A stretch of DNA of 44,360 nt from Treponema sp. (lineage in GTDB: Bacteria > Spirochaetota > Spirochaetia > Treponematales > Breznakiellaceae). The DNA lies in contig JAIRSU010000124.1 of assembly GCA_031255285.1 (NCBI GenBank), positions 1 to 44,360 of the forward strand, given 5' to 3'. Position 1 is the first letter of the stretch. Each line of letters opens with the position of its first letter. The notes beneath the pieces are model-generated. The model was not told where the DNA came from. It worked only from the letters and a program-made list of their open reading frames with translations, and ran no database searches. Below, piece by piece: positions 1 to 8,753 of the stretch. The translations under genes were made by a program, and so were the position numbers.

Positions 1-2
1 TA

Positions 3-104
3 CCACAGGTGAATCAGGCTTATTCCGTGCAGTTTGTCTACAATGGCAATGCGAGAGATTCAACTCACCTTTTAAAGCAGAGGGCTGGACGGCGGATACA
101 ATAA
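3..104 (+). CDS. Possible C-terminal end of an upstream gene (partial)
   Basis: The first bases are open in this frame for 33 codons and end at TAA, followed by a hairpin and T-rich stretch on the same strand. The translation has an ordinary composition but matches nothing I recognise. A second frame is also open here, so the choice of frame rests mainly on the terminator that follows. The gene would lie mostly outside the window. Confidence 0.25.
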   Translation, partial: PQVNQAYSVQFVYNGNARDSTHLLKQRAGRRIQ

Positions 105-131
105 ATTTATCCACCGCTCCCTCATTTTTGA
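87..131 (+). terminator. Possible rho-independent terminator
   Basis: GGCGGATA and TATCCACCGC form an imperfect hairpin, followed by CTCATTTTTG and further T-rich sequence on the plus strand. It would end transcription of the partial gene just upstream. The loop is long and the stem has a bulge, so this is a moderate call. Confidence 0.35.
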
Positions 132-136
132 AATTT

Positions 137-625
137 TTAGAACCAGTAACGGAAGCCTAAAGCGCCGTTAAAGAAAGAGGCATGTGGGAAATGCACGTCA
201 GGTAGTACTTGGATTCCCAACTGGGGCGCAATCTCTAAAAAGATTTCGCCATGTCCAAGGAATTGCCATGAGAGACCTATTGGTAAACGGGCACCCGCCG
301 CAAATCCAAGCTTGTCGGAGAATCCCCATAGGCCGGCGTAGCCGCCAAGCCCAAGATACCATCCCAAGTTAATACTCGAGACGAGAGTACTGTCGATGAT
401 GTAATAGTCGCCGGTTACCCCAAGCCCAAAAGAACTATCCCAGATGCCTAGTCTAACCGTCCAATACACAGGCAAAGACGGTACTTTGAGTGATAGTGCG
501 CCGTTGTATTCACCAACACCGCCACCGAACACAACGCCGAGTCCCAATCCGCTCGGATGATCCGCAAATACACTACCTGTCGCTAACGCCAATCCGATAG
601 CGCACACCGCTAAAAATTTCTTCAT
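137..625 (-). CDS. Small predicted outer-membrane beta-barrel protein
   Basis: A 162-residue protein starting at ATG with an AAGGAGG ribosome site a few bases upstream. Residues 1-21 are a classic signal peptide ending VFA before DHPS. The rest is glycine-rich, with alternating aromatic and small residues (GLGLGVVFGGG, YWTVRLG, GWYLGLGG), and it ends in GFRYWF. The terminal Phe is typical of outer-membrane barrels folded by BamA. No domain name can be assigned; small barrels of this type are common in spirochaetes. The length would suit an eight-stranded barrel. It stands alone, with about 165 bases of non-coding sequence behind its start. Confidence 0.75.
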   Translation of the reverse strand: MKKFLAVCAIGLALATGSVFADHPSGLGLGVVFGGGVGEYNGALSLKVPSLPVYWTVRLGIWDSSFGLGVTGDYYIIDSTLVSSINLGWYLGLGGYAGLWGFSDKLGFAAGARLPIGLSWQFLGHGEIFLEIAPQLGIQVLPDVHFPHASFFNGALGFRYWF

Positions 626-790
626 AAAACCCTCCTTGGTTTAGAAATTTCTGAAAAGAGCCGTTAAAAGCCCGCTCTCTTTTAACTCATTTTATAGAAA
701 ATCACTTTTTTAGTCAAGAAGCATAAGCCGCTCGCATATAGATACGATTGCGGCTCAAACATATATCTGAATGATTCAAACAAAGTGCGC

Positions 791-1600
791 TTATGACAGC
801 AACATTTCATCGTTTGTAAGTTCTTGTTTTTTTATGTTTCGGAATCGCTGAACCACTTCTGACGGGGTCAGTTTCGCCTTTTCCTGCTCATTCACATCCA
901 GAATAATTTCACCTGCGTCCATCATAAGGAGGCGGTCGCCGTATTCAAGAGCTTGCGCCATGTTATGCGTAATCATCATCACAGTGAGATCATATTCCTC
1001 GGCGAAACGGAGGGTGAGGCGCATGATGATTTCCGCGTTGCGCGGGTCCAGCGCGGCAGTATGCTCGTCGAGCAGGAGAAGGCTGGGGCGAGATGTTACC
1101 GTCATAAGCAAGGTAAGCGCTTGTCGTTGCCCACCTGAAAAAAGCTCCACGTTATCCATGAGACGGTCTTCAAGTCCCATGTCAAGCGCACGTAATTCCT
1201 CTCTAAAGGTTTCTTTCACCTGTTTGTTGAGACTGATTTTCAGTCCTTTGTACCCCTTCTTGCGGCAAAGAAGCATATTATCAGCTAGACTCATTTTACC
1301 CGCGGTGCCGAGCAGGGGGTTTTGGAATATCCTACCGATATAACGGGCGCGGCGGTATTCAGCAGAACGAGTAATATCTCGTTCCATGCCGTCTCTCTCA
1401 TCAAAAAGCGATATCCGTCCAGAAGTCGGCAGGTAGGTTCCCGCAATCGCATTGAAAAGAGTCGTCTTACCCGCCCCATTAGAGCCAATTACTGTGATAA
1501 AATCCCCGCGATTCACCGTGAGGTTCATGTTTTTAAGCGCGTAATTCTCGTCAGGTGTACCCACTGCGAAAACTATGCTGAGATTTTCTACTTTTATCAT
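791..1600 (-). CDS. ABC transporter ATP-binding protein (TrpX-like)
   Basis: A 269-residue ATPase. It has Walker A GSNGAGKTT near residue 38, a Q-loop in GRIFQNP, an ABC signature VELFSGGQRQALTL, Walker B LLLLDEHTAALDP and a switch His in MMITHNMAQAL. This form, with DEHTAALDP and a C-terminal phrase on ruling-helix recognition, matches the ATPases that pair with the TrpY-type permease and the DUF534-type binding protein for aromatic or small organic substrates. The start is the ATG of MIKVEN, which has AAGGAAAAT upstream; a longer reading frame reaches into the ilvC remnant and lacks such a site. No permease or binding protein is adjacent, so the partners must be elsewhere or lost. Confidence 0.85.
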   Translation of the reverse strand: MIKVENLSIVFAVGTPDENYALKNMNLTVNRGDFITVIGSNGAGKTTLFNAIAGTYLPTSGRISLFDERDGMERDITRSAEYRRARYIGRIFQNPLLGTAGKMSLADNMLLCRKKGYKGLKISLNKQVKETFREELRALDMGLEDRLMDNVELFSGGQRQALTLLMTVTSRPSLLLLDEHTAALDPRNAEIIMRLTLRFAEEYDLTVMMITHNMAQALEYGDRLLMMDAGEIILDVNEQEKAKLTPSEVVQRFRNIKKQELTNDEMLLS

Positions 1601-1635
1601 GCTTATTTTCCTTTTTATTAGATAACTGCACTTCA

Positions 1636-1798
1636 CTAAGACTTTGAGCTTTCATAGAGTCCGACTATCGCCTTTAAGATCAGCTCTTTTGCATCCAACA
1701 TGTAAGCGTATCCGTACGCCCCATAGTCCAATGATAGTGATGGTTTTCCACTTGAGTACGCTGATGTCGCAATCTTTTTCATAATATGTGATGCCCAT
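1636..1798 (-). pseudogene. ilvC: ilvC (ketol-acid reductoisomerase) N-terminal remnant
   Basis: The ATG with AAAGGG upstream opens MGITYYEKDCDISVLKW, then KTITIIG, which is the usual IlvC N-terminus leading into its Rossmann fold. After about 28 codons the frame is broken. Shifting the frame restores AYGYAYMLDAKELILKA then IVGLYESSKS, the expected continuation, followed at once by TAG. Intact IlvC is about 330 residues, so roughly 80 percent is missing and the remainder carries a frameshift. The remnant sits directly downstream of ilvN, the normal place for ilvC, so this is decay in place. The ABC ATPase gene starts 35 bases further on. Confidence 0.78.
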
Positions 1799-1870
1799 GT
1801 TTACCCTTTTCTGCTTATAACGCCCGCGATTCAAAGGTTTTCGCGTTTAACCCTCATGTCTTGCCTCAAT

Positions 1871-2410
1871 TTATATTCGTTCCTGTCCAACTCTACTGTC
1901 GTTATCTAGCATGGACGCACCGCGTTCAAGAGCCACTATTCCGGTACGAGCGACTTCCAGAATACCATGAGTACGGAGCAAAAGAAGCAAACTGTTCAAT
2001 TTCCCTCTACCACCAGTTGCTTCAAGGGTGACGGTTTCAGGAGCGACATCTATGATGTTTGCACGAAATACGCCTGCAATTTGTATGATTGCCAGCCGAC
2101 TCTGTTCGTCGGCGCTCACCTTGACAAGCATGATTTCACGACGTACACAATCGTCCATGTCGAGTTCCCTCACTGCAATTACGTCGACCAATTTGCTCAA
2201 CTGTTTGATGATTTGCTCTACTATCGCGTCATTCCCTTTAACCGTTATAGTCATACGAGAGATCGCCGCATCATTAGTTTCTCCAACTGTGAGACTATCT
2301 ATATTAAACCCACGTCTACTAAACAAGCCGGACACACGGCTCAACGTTCCTGCGTGGTTTTCCACCAGCGCGGATACGATGTGATCTTTTTTTGTTCCTT
2401 TATTTCCCAT
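1871..2410 (-). CDS. ilvN: Acetolactate synthase, small regulatory subunit
   Basis: A 179-residue protein of normal length. An N-terminal ACT domain (HIVSALVENHAGTLSRVSGL, then FSRRGFNIDSLTVGET) is followed by the conserved middle (KQLSKLVDVIAVREL) and the C-terminal ALS_ss_C part (REIMLVKVSA, then RANIIDV, then TVTLEATGG). It binds valine and activates the catalytic subunit IlvB, the first step of branched-chain amino acid synthesis. Here ilvB is not adjacent upstream and ilvC downstream is a ruin, so the subunit is stranded. It may still serve an IlvB encoded elsewhere; the reading frame looks undamaged. The ribosome site is weak (AGAAG). Confidence 0.93.
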   Translation of the reverse strand: MGNKGTKKDHIVSALVENHAGTLSRVSGLFSRRGFNIDSLTVGETNDAAISRMTITVKGNDAIVEQIIKQLSKLVDVIAVRELDMDDCVRREIMLVKVSADEQSRLAIIQIAGVFRANIIDVAPETVTLEATGGRGKLNSLLLLLRTHGILEVARTGIVALERGASMLDNDSRVGQERI

Positions 2411-2515
2411 TTACACTTCTAATCTAACAAATTTATCGAAAGGTTACAAGAGTTCCTAGTAAACACTCAGAATGAAGATGCCATAACGGGGTACGGTGAT
2501 TCCGCAAGTCCAACT

Positions 2516-2544
2516 TAGATAAAGCCCACTTTGGAAGCTGTCAA
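2516..2544 (-). promoter_or_regulatory. Candidate sigma-70 promoter of ilvN
   Basis: On the minus strand a perfect TTGACA (2544-2539) is followed after 17 bases by TATCTA (2521-2516). It would start the mRNA about 100 bases before ilvN. I see no ilvB remnant, leader peptide with runs of Val/Leu/Ile codons, or T-box pattern in the rest of the 2411-2685 gap. Confidence 0.4.
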
Positions 2545-2685
2545 ACAAGTCTTATCTGCCCATGAGTCTAATCTATAAGAAATTAGTCCGTCTCATTAAT
2601 AGACGTAGGATAAAAAGTCAGCCATGTGCAATACTACCCCTATAAGGAAATTGTACTCTATCTCCCCATCAGCTTATCGAAGGAC

Positions 2686-3531
2686 TTACAGCTGACGCGG
2701 TGAGGGGATAAGGTGTTGGTCTTGAGCAAACAGACGTGATAAGTTCGCTTCTTCACCTTGAGATAGCTCCGATGGGAGAACGGCCGGTATGCATGGGTTC
2801 GGGGGTAGGAGGAAGTTCGCGTCCAGAAACACACGGAACATATGTGCATAAGCCTCATTTTCTAAATTCGTATGTAAATAGATGCCGTTTCGTTTCCATA
2901 TACATCCTTTCATTGATAACGATTTCGCTATTTTTGGAGATATTCTCCGTGCATCCACAGTATTTCTCTCCGTAATGAGGTTATAAACTGCACGGGTCGC
3001 ACCTGCAAGTATGACTGGCGCGATTGTATCAGAAGGAGGTATCTTTTCCGCTACAGCTCGTCCTTGTTCTGTTATAACCAAAACCACAGGCCCGAGCAAC
3101 CATGGTAGAACAGGCGTAAGTAAAGGAGTCGATGGACAGACGCAGAAAGGTCGCCATAGAGTGACGGTCCCAATAGTCATTTCAGATGGCGAAAAAAACG
3201 CAGGATCCGGAATGTCTTCGCTTTGCTTTAGAATGTCCGCATATTCTAGTGCCATGTTCATTCGAGACTGGTCGGAAAAGACACGAAAGCCAATGCCATC
3301 CGGGAACAACGCGGACAGGGCTCTGATGAATCGCCTTTCCGCAAACGTGGGGTATGGCGCGAAAAGTCCACGTTCAGCAATATTTTTCAGTTCGCGGACG
3401 ACGTTCCGGGGAGTGTGTCCTAGTACCGCACATCCTCCTGCTTGCCATAAGTCAACGAGTCGTCTTCCATTTTCTGTGTAGAGTCTATATCCTCGCGCTC
3501 GCCTGATGTTTGGTATGTCCTGTTCTGTCAC
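2686..3531 (-). CDS. Half-length class-III aminotransferase-like protein
   Basis: A 281-residue protein starting at GTG with AGGTG upstream. The first 110 residues resemble the N-terminal part of class-III PLP aminotransferases such as glutamate-1-semialdehyde aminotransferase: ARGYRLYTENGRRLVDLWQA, then GCAVLGHTPRNVV, then PTFAERRFIRALSALFP. The large-domain signatures are not found: neither the Asp-Glu-Val-Gln type PLP motif nor the Schiff-base lysine region is visible, and the chain is about 150 residues short of the family. The C-terminal part (AYAHMFRVFLDANFLLPPNP) recalls the small domain of the fold. It may be a non-catalytic derivative with an internal deletion, or a degraded gene that remains open. 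A 20-codon ORF of unknown meaning ends at its start (3537-3599). Confidence 0.6.
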   Translation of the reverse strand: MTEQDIPNIRRARGYRLYTENGRRLVDLWQAGGCAVLGHTPRNVVRELKNIAERGLFAPYPTFAERRFIRALSALFPDGIGFRVFSDQSRMNMALEYADILKQSEDIPDPAFFSPSEMTIGTVTLWRPFCVCPSTPLLTPVLPWLLGPVVLVITEQGRAVAEKIPPSDTIAPVILAGATRAVYNLITERNTVDARRISPKIAKSLSMKGCIWKRNGIYLHTNLENEAYAHMFRVFLDANFLLPPNPCIPAVLPSELSQGEEANLSRLFAQDQHLIPSPRQL

Positions 3532-3681
3532 ATCACACCTATTACCTTATCTACCGCCTTTCGACGGACTTCTTCCATCGTGATTTCCATATTTCTCTGC
3601 TTAGACTTTCTATCACAGGCACCTCTCTTCCGAAAAGTAAATGGCACTATCTACTAGAGTAATATACCCAGCAGGACTATC

Positions 3682-5430
3682 TTATACCTCTTCTTCCTGC
3701 AACGATTTTCTGGGCAAATAACGACATAGGGTATAAAGAAGTTCGTTGAAGTTCAGCGGTTTTCCAAGATGGCAGTTCATACCAGCGGCTATACATTGTT
3801 CAATATCCTCCCGAAATACATTGGCTGTCATAGCAATAATAGGTATTATTTTGGCCTTCTGTACACCCACAGCTCTAATAAGGCGAGTTGCCTCATAACC
3901 TCCCATCTCAGGCATCTGTATATCCATCAGTATAAGGTCATAGCTTTCTGGCGCACTGGAAAATTTTTCAAAAGCCTCCTTGCCGTTCTTAACCTCGTCT
4001 ATAATGGCGCAGGTTGGTTCCAGAATAGAAATTACAATCTCACGGTTTATGTCTATGTCTTCGGCAAGAAGTATCCTATAACCTTCAAGACAAGCAGTTA
4101 TGTCTGTGGATGTCCATATGTTTTCGGGAAGAGTTTCAGTTTTAGCGATTTCATTTGTCTCTTTACCCACATGGATGGTGAAAATAAAAGATGAGCCTTT
4201 CCCCAGTTCTGATTCTACTCGTATCTTTCCATCCATAAGTTCCACAATGCGTTTTGATATCACCAGCCCCAACCCGGTGCCACCGTACTTCCGGGAGATG
4301 CTATTGTCTGCCTGTTCAAATGAATGGAACAGTTTCACCTTCTGTTCAGGAGAGATGCCTATGCCCGTATCGGTAACAATAATCTCTATGATATAACCAC
4401 TGTCGTCTTCAGAAGACAGTTTCGCACTGATAGTAATACTCCCGCCTTCAGGTGTAAATTTTATCGCATTGGAAAGGAGGTTCGTAATCACCTGGGCGAG
4501 ACGTTGTTCATCGGAAACGATAACCGAAGGAATAGCCGGATCAATGATAACATCAAGGACCGTTTCCTTTTCTTCCACTTTGAAACTCAGCACATTGATA
4601 ACATTATTAAGCATGGCGATAAAGTTGAACGCCGTTACCGATAGTTCAAACTTATCTGCCTCAATTTTGGACATATCAAGGATATCGTTGATAACATTAA
4701 GGAGATGGGTTGATGCACCTTTGATTCTATTCAGGCAGTAATCTTTTTTCTCAATGCCGGGATCGGCACTGCCTATATTCACCATACCGATGATCGCATT
4801 AAGAGGTGTACGTATCTCGTGGCTCATATTAGCGAGGAAATTTGACTTAGCCTTACTGGCTTCTTCGGCCCGTTTAATGGAATTTTGAATTTCCGTGGTA
4901 TCGTGGAGGATCATGAGAGCGCCTTCCATCTTACCAGCATCGTCAAACATGGGGGTAAAGAGTACTTCGTAGTTCCGCTCCTTTCCTTTACCATTCATGG
5001 CAAATTTCTCTTCGAGTATCTGCGACTTCCCAGTAAGGACAGAATCTTCAAATATTGAAGACAGTTCTTCAAGTTTTTCTTCAGGAACGAAGCGACTGAA
5101 AACTTCTTTGAAATGACGACCAACCACCAGTCCCACGTGCTTAATGCCGGTGACCCGGAGAAAAATATCGGCACAGTAGAGGATGCAGATATTTTCATCA
5201 AAAACAATAAGACTGTCAGGATTGTACTGGAGAATAAGACTCATGGTATGATCCTGCCTGAGCCGTTCATTCCTGAGAATAGCGGTTACACTTTCTCGAG
5301 CTGAAGAAGCAACCTTGATCCGTTCCACACTATTCTGTAAAAAAGCCACTTGGCGGGTAAGGCGCTTTACTTCTTTGTGCAGATACGCTAGTTCTTCCGC
5401 TTCAGAACTAAAAATTCTTTCCTCGGCCAT
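3682..5430 (-). CDS. Cytoplasmic hybrid histidine kinase (coiled coil-PAS-HisKA-HATPase-REC)
   Basis: A 582-residue protein with no membrane segment. A charged helix at residues 10-55 leads to a PAS domain at about 60-180 (NPDSLIVFDENICILYC). HisKA has phosphoacceptor His204 in NMSHEIRTPLNAIIGM. The ATPase domain has the N box NLLSNAIKFTPEGG, G1 VTDTGIGIS and G2 YGGTGLGL. A C-terminal receiver begins at YRILLAEDIDIN, with the acceptor Asp in LILMDIQMPEMGG and the late Lys in LGKP. It starts 10 bases after the FIST gene, so the two are probably co-transcribed, with FIST as a likely sensory partner. The nearby Hpt protein and HD-GYP regulator are plausible next steps of a phosphorelay. Confidence 0.93.
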   Translation of the reverse strand: MAEERIFSSEAEELAYLHKEVKRLTRQVAFLQNSVERIKVASSARESVTAILRNERLRQDHTMSLILQYNPDSLIVFDENICILYCADIFLRVTGIKHVGLVVGRHFKEVFSRFVPEEKLEELSSIFEDSVLTGKSQILEEKFAMNGKGKERNYEVLFTPMFDDAGKMEGALMILHDTTEIQNSIKRAEEASKAKSNFLANMSHEIRTPLNAIIGMVNIGSADPGIEKKDYCLNRIKGASTHLLNVINDILDMSKIEADKFELSVTAFNFIAMLNNVINVLSFKVEEKETVLDVIIDPAIPSVIVSDEQRLAQVITNLLSNAIKFTPEGGSITISAKLSSEDDSGYIIEIIVTDTGIGISPEQKVKLFHSFEQADNSISRKYGGTGLGLVISKRIVELMDGKIRVESELGKGSSFIFTIHVGKETNEIAKTETLPENIWTSTDITACLEGYRILLAEDIDINREIVISILEPTCAIIDEVKNGKEAFEKFSSAPESYDLILMDIQMPEMGGYEATRLIRAVGVQKAKIIPIIAMTANVFREDIEQCIAAGMNCHLGKPLNFNELLYTLCRYLPRKSLQEEEV

Positions 5431-5439
5431 ACTTATCTT

Positions 5440-6603
5440 TTATAGAAGACAGGCAATAAATGTACAGTTATGAAAACGATTCATGGCATTTCCTTCTTCG
5501 GTATACACAGGACAGATTTCACCGCCTGAATAGGCGAATATATAACCACCTGAAAAATCTATCAGAGTATCCCGTATCTTATCCATTTCATCGGTACTAA
5601 AGGCATCCAGAGCAAGATAGCGAGTCAGGCAGGAAAACATGAGGAGACAAGAACTGCCATCATTTTTCTTTTGAAGAATCTGTTTCAAGGTTTCACTCGT
5701 AGTTCGTATTACATCAGAGTAATCTATACCACCCACTGACAAGGTTGCATTCTCCGGTATATTGCCGCCACATGCCGCATAGCCTTCCTCGCTGAGGAGG
5801 TAAATAGAACGAGCGATTGGTTTTGTACCATCGTTATAGTCAATTACAAAAGGGAAAGTCGATACTGCCCATGCACCGTCTCTTTTCTGTATACCGATGC
5901 TTTGAAGATAATCACAGACAGACATATTGTTTACTTCCATAAGAATGTTATCTTTTGCCTTGGTAATAACCCCTCGCTGTTTTTGTATCTTGTCTTCTGC
6001 GAAGGAGGTTACAAAAAAAGAAGGGGACAGATCGCCGTAGAGGAGCGCGAATACAACACGAGTTTTGCTGGTATCTCCATTATAAATAGCCTGATTAAGG
6101 CTAAAATCTGCCGATGAATCTATGGCGAGAGAACCGAAAAGGGGAGTACCTTCAGAGGCTTTGTCGAGACTCATGGCAATGATTTCACCACCCAGGTTAT
6201 TTATGTATGGTACAAAAGGAATTATCATGGACGGCCGACCGGAATGCTTCGCACAAGCTTCCCGATAAGCGTTAAAGATAAGACCGTCTACTTCTCTGTC
6301 AATGATGTCTACCGCACCGGTGATAAAATCTATGTCATCGCTGGTGAGAACCAGAAAGCCAAGCATCATTTCACCCACTGTGCCAGGTACCACCGTTCCA
6401 GCAGTGGTCATACCGATTACATCAAAGGGCATGGCCGCACAAATTGCCCGCACGACTCCAGAGTCGATAAAGTCAGTGTAGCAGGTAAGTATACCCAAAG
6501 AATTTTTGTACAGCCCTTTGATATCAATCTGTCCCAGAATCTCCGACATCGCCTCATCGGGATCATCAATTTCAAATGTAAAAGCTGTCATTGTTTTAAT
6601 CAT
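5440..6603 (-). CDS. FIST-domain sensory protein
   Basis: A 387-residue soluble protein with the FIST_N then FIST_C layout. The N-terminal half has FDVIGMTTAGTVVPG, the usual GCSTAG-like turn; the C-terminal part has LLMFSCLTRYLALD, GGYIFAYSGGEICP and a final NCTFIACLL, matching the LxFSCxxR and GGxxxGEI signatures of the family. FIST proteins are thought to sense small ligands, perhaps amino acids, and are often encoded beside histidine kinases, as here. I chose the second Met (MIKTMTAF) because AAGGAAAG lies just upstream; an ORF 15 codons longer lacks a site. It heads a two-gene unit with the hybrid kinase. Confidence 0.9.
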   Translation of the reverse strand: MIKTMTAFTFEIDDPDEAMSEILGQIDIKGLYKNSLGILTCYTDFIDSGVVRAICAAMPFDVIGMTTAGTVVPGTVGEMMLGFLVLTSDDIDFITGAVDIIDREVDGLIFNAYREACAKHSGRPSMIIPFVPYINNLGGEIIAMSLDKASEGTPLFGSLAIDSSADFSLNQAIYNGDTSKTRVVFALLYGDLSPSFFVTSFAEDKIQKQRGVITKAKDNILMEVNNMSVCDYLQSIGIQKRDGAWAVSTFPFVIDYNDGTKPIARSIYLLSEEGYAACGGNIPENATLSVGGIDYSDVIRTTSETLKQILQKKNDGSSCLLMFSCLTRYLALDAFSTDEMDKIRDTLIDFSGGYIFAYSGGEICPVYTEEGNAMNRFHNCTFIACLL

Positions 6604-6983
6604 AGTACTTTCCTTACAATTCCTGGGGATAGATTCATATGTCCGCAATGTGGGCGTTAAAACTCTCTGGCCATCTTATTCTAAAGAAATGTCATGGTGT
6701 ATCTCTCTTTTAGCAAATCATTATTTTTATTTCAATTATCTCAATCAGGAGACAATTTAGTAATTCATGTTACACAAAAACTCCATTATTCCCCTATATA
6801 TTAAAAGCAGACATTATTTCTATCATTTTCTTCAATTTAGCTGAATATTATAATAAACTATTTATAAAATATTGTCAATAATAAAAATTATTTTCCCATC
6901 CGCTTGTTACAGATCAAATCTTCCACTATTCATATATATATCTATTCACTCATTTGTCTTTAGTATGACCTATTCTATCACAT
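6604..6983. other. AT-rich intergenic region, no gene seen
   Basis: This 380-base stretch lies upstream of the FIST gene and downstream of the transglutaminase-like gene. It is strongly AT-rich with many stops in all frames. It should contain the FIST-kinase promoter, but I could not single out a clear pair of promoter boxes. I see no repeat or RNA structure. Confidence 0.5.
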
Positions 6984-8306
6984 CTATCGGACTTGTCTGT
7001 TTATCACATTCCAATCGTTGAGAAGCCGGGCATTATTCGGCAGTTCCTTCAGTCCCGCTTCCAACAGATCACGAGCTTCGGTGTACAGACCCTCATTCCA
7101 GAAGGAAACGAATTGATTATGAATTTCTACGCCACGGTTATTCCTAAACGTTTGGAGATTTTGCTCCAGAAGCTTATTTCCACCGTACGCCGCGATGGCT
7201 TCTTCAGAAAACTTAATCGCCGCAAGCCAGCCTTTCTCTCTGGAAATGAAACCCGCCTCATTTACTAAAACCACATTTCGCATTTGAAATACTCGCTCTT
7301 CTCCTAACATGGCGACTGCCTCATGGTCATTGAGAAAAGTCAAAGCCATCTCTGCTTCGGCGGATGTCTTCAAGCCGTTCACAAGCTGGGAGAGCTCATG
7401 ATCAAGAAGCATCCCCTTTATTACACGGTAGTTCTCTGTAGGTAAGAAAGGCGCTCCTTTGTCAAGGATGGCTTTCGCATCGTACAGACGCTTCTTTGAA
7501 AGGAGGTCCACCACGAAATTATGCAAGCTCGCCGCGAAATCTTCTTTGGAGTCAACAAAGAAAGGCGAATCGGTCTTTTCAATGCGTTCCGAAAGCAGAG
7601 CGACGCGGTTTGTAATGAGAGGCAGGGCATCGCCGAAACGCTTCTGCTTCTGAAGAAAAGAAATACGATTCGTAAGAATAAGGGAAACGAGCTCCAGTTG
7701 GCTCATCGCTGAACGGTCCCTATAGTTTTTCGAGTCTACATAAGCGAAGCCTGTAACTCGCCCGAAACCATCGCTGAATTGCTTCTGAGTTCCTGGGTCA
7801 AAACCATATTCATTGGTCGTCTCTACATCTATTTTCTGGATGTCGCTGTCGCCGCGGATATTCACCGTTACAAAGGCATGGTCGTGGGTCATGACGCCCT
7901 GAATGTCGAGTCCTACCGAAACGCCCAGAATCAGGTAGAATACAGCTGAGGAAACGCAGTTGAACGTTCCTTTGTCAAGGAGAACGTCAATCCGTGTCTG
8001 ATTCAGACTGTACTGCCGTAGATAATTTCTGTGCATAAAACGTAGAACATATTCTCCGCGCCCTCTTGCGTCTATAGGTAAATCAGTGGCTGCTTGCAAT
8101 TTCATAACGGCATCAATCGTCTTTCGTCCATACGCGGTGGAATCGGCTCCGGATGCCCATAACGCCATATCACACAGGGTTTGCCACGTGTGAGGAGGCT
8201 GCTCTCTCGCATATCGCAGGGCGAGTCCGCTCGGATCAAGCTCAGGAATCTGTGCGTTCACTCTGACGCATAAAGCCATCAATAAAAAGAAAAGTTTCTT
8301 ATTCAT
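6984..8306 (-). CDS. Secreted transglutaminase-like / TPR-type repeat protein
   Basis: A 440-residue protein from the Met of MNKKLFFLLMALCVRVNAQ, a signal peptide; the ORF could extend 34 codons upstream, but that would bury the signal. A transglutaminase-like core follows: Cys in KGTFNCVSSAVFYLIL, His in MTHDHAFVTVNI and an Asp/Glu in IDVETTNEYGFDP, which can form a Cys-His-Asp triad. From about residue 220 the protein is all-helical with repeat-like helices ending NEGLYTEARDLLEAGLKELP, a TPR pattern. A periplasmic cysteine protease or scaffold role is likely; the substrate is unknown. It is divergent from the Hpt gene. Confidence 0.72.
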   Translation of the reverse strand: MNKKLFFLLMALCVRVNAQIPELDPSGLALRYAREQPPHTWQTLCDMALWASGADSTAYGRKTIDAVMKLQAATDLPIDARGRGEYVLRFMHRNYLRQYSLNQTRIDVLLDKGTFNCVSSAVFYLILGVSVGLDIQGVMTHDHAFVTVNIRGDSDIQKIDVETTNEYGFDPGTQKQFSDGFGRVTGFAYVDSKNYRDRSAMSQLELVSLILTNRISFLQKQKRFGDALPLITNRVALLSERIEKTDSPFFVDSKEDFAASLHNFVVDLLSKKRLYDAKAILDKGAPFLPTENYRVIKGMLLDHELSQLVNGLKTSAEAEMALTFLNDHEAVAMLGEERVFQMRNVVLVNEAGFISREKGWLAAIKFSEEAIAAYGGNKLLEQNLQTFRNNRGVEIHNQFVSFWNEGLYTEARDLLEAGLKELPNNARLLNDWNVINRQVR

Positions 8307-8360
8307 CGCCGTAAATATAACGTATCTTGTAAATATTTTCAATAAATTTTTATATCTATC

Positions 8361-8389
8361 TTGTAAGAAAATTAAAAATGATGTATTAT
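8361..8389 (+). promoter_or_regulatory. Candidate promoter of the hpt/HD-GYP unit
   Basis: TTGTAA, a 17-base spacer and TATTAT precede the Hpt gene by about 30 bases. An AAGGAGGA ribosome site follows just before the ATG. The spacing fits a housekeeping promoter. Confidence 0.5.
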
Positions 8390-8417
8390 TTAGAGAATTT
8401 ATAGACAAGGAGGAACT

Positions 8418-8753
8418 ATGGCTGTTTTAATCAACCAAGAAGAAGGTTTGAAACGCGTGATGAATAACAAGAAGTTGTATATGAAACTTCTGAATAAATT
8501 CAGAACAGAGACAAATCTTGACGAGCTTAAGGAGTCTATCGTGGCGCACGATTACGAGAAGGCGCAAGTTTCTGCACATACGCTCAAAGGTATAAGCGGC
8601 AACTTATCTCTTACGGCTCTCTATGAGCAATCGGTGGCTATTGAAAGTCAGATCAAGAACCACAGCATTGACGAAAGTACCGTCACCGCTTTTACCGATT
8701 GCTTCGACGACACAATGAGAGCGATTGACGAGGTAATTGCAGTCAATGGGTAA
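8418..8753 (+). CDS. Histidine phosphotransfer (Hpt) protein
   Basis: A 111-residue all-helical protein, the usual length of a free Hpt domain. The phosphoacceptor is His54 in AHTLKGISGNLSLTAL, the standard HxLKG motif. It would carry phosphate from the receiver of a hybrid kinase, most simply the one at 3.7-5.4 kb, to another receiver. The gene overlaps the HD-GYP regulator by eight bases, so the two are translationally coupled and probably work in sequence. A strong AAGGAGGA site precedes the ATG. Confidence 0.92.
   Translation: MAVLINQEEGLKRVMNNKKLYMKLLNKFRTETNLDELKESIVAHDYEKAQVSAHTLKGISGNLSLTALYEQSVAIESQIKNHSIDESTVTAFTDCFDDTMRAIDEVIAVNG

Noticed and set aside
3537-3599. 20-codon minus-strand ORF ending at the aminotransferase-like gene's start
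   Set aside because: It could be a leader peptide or a gene scrap, but there is no codon pattern, attenuator or homology that I can see to support it.
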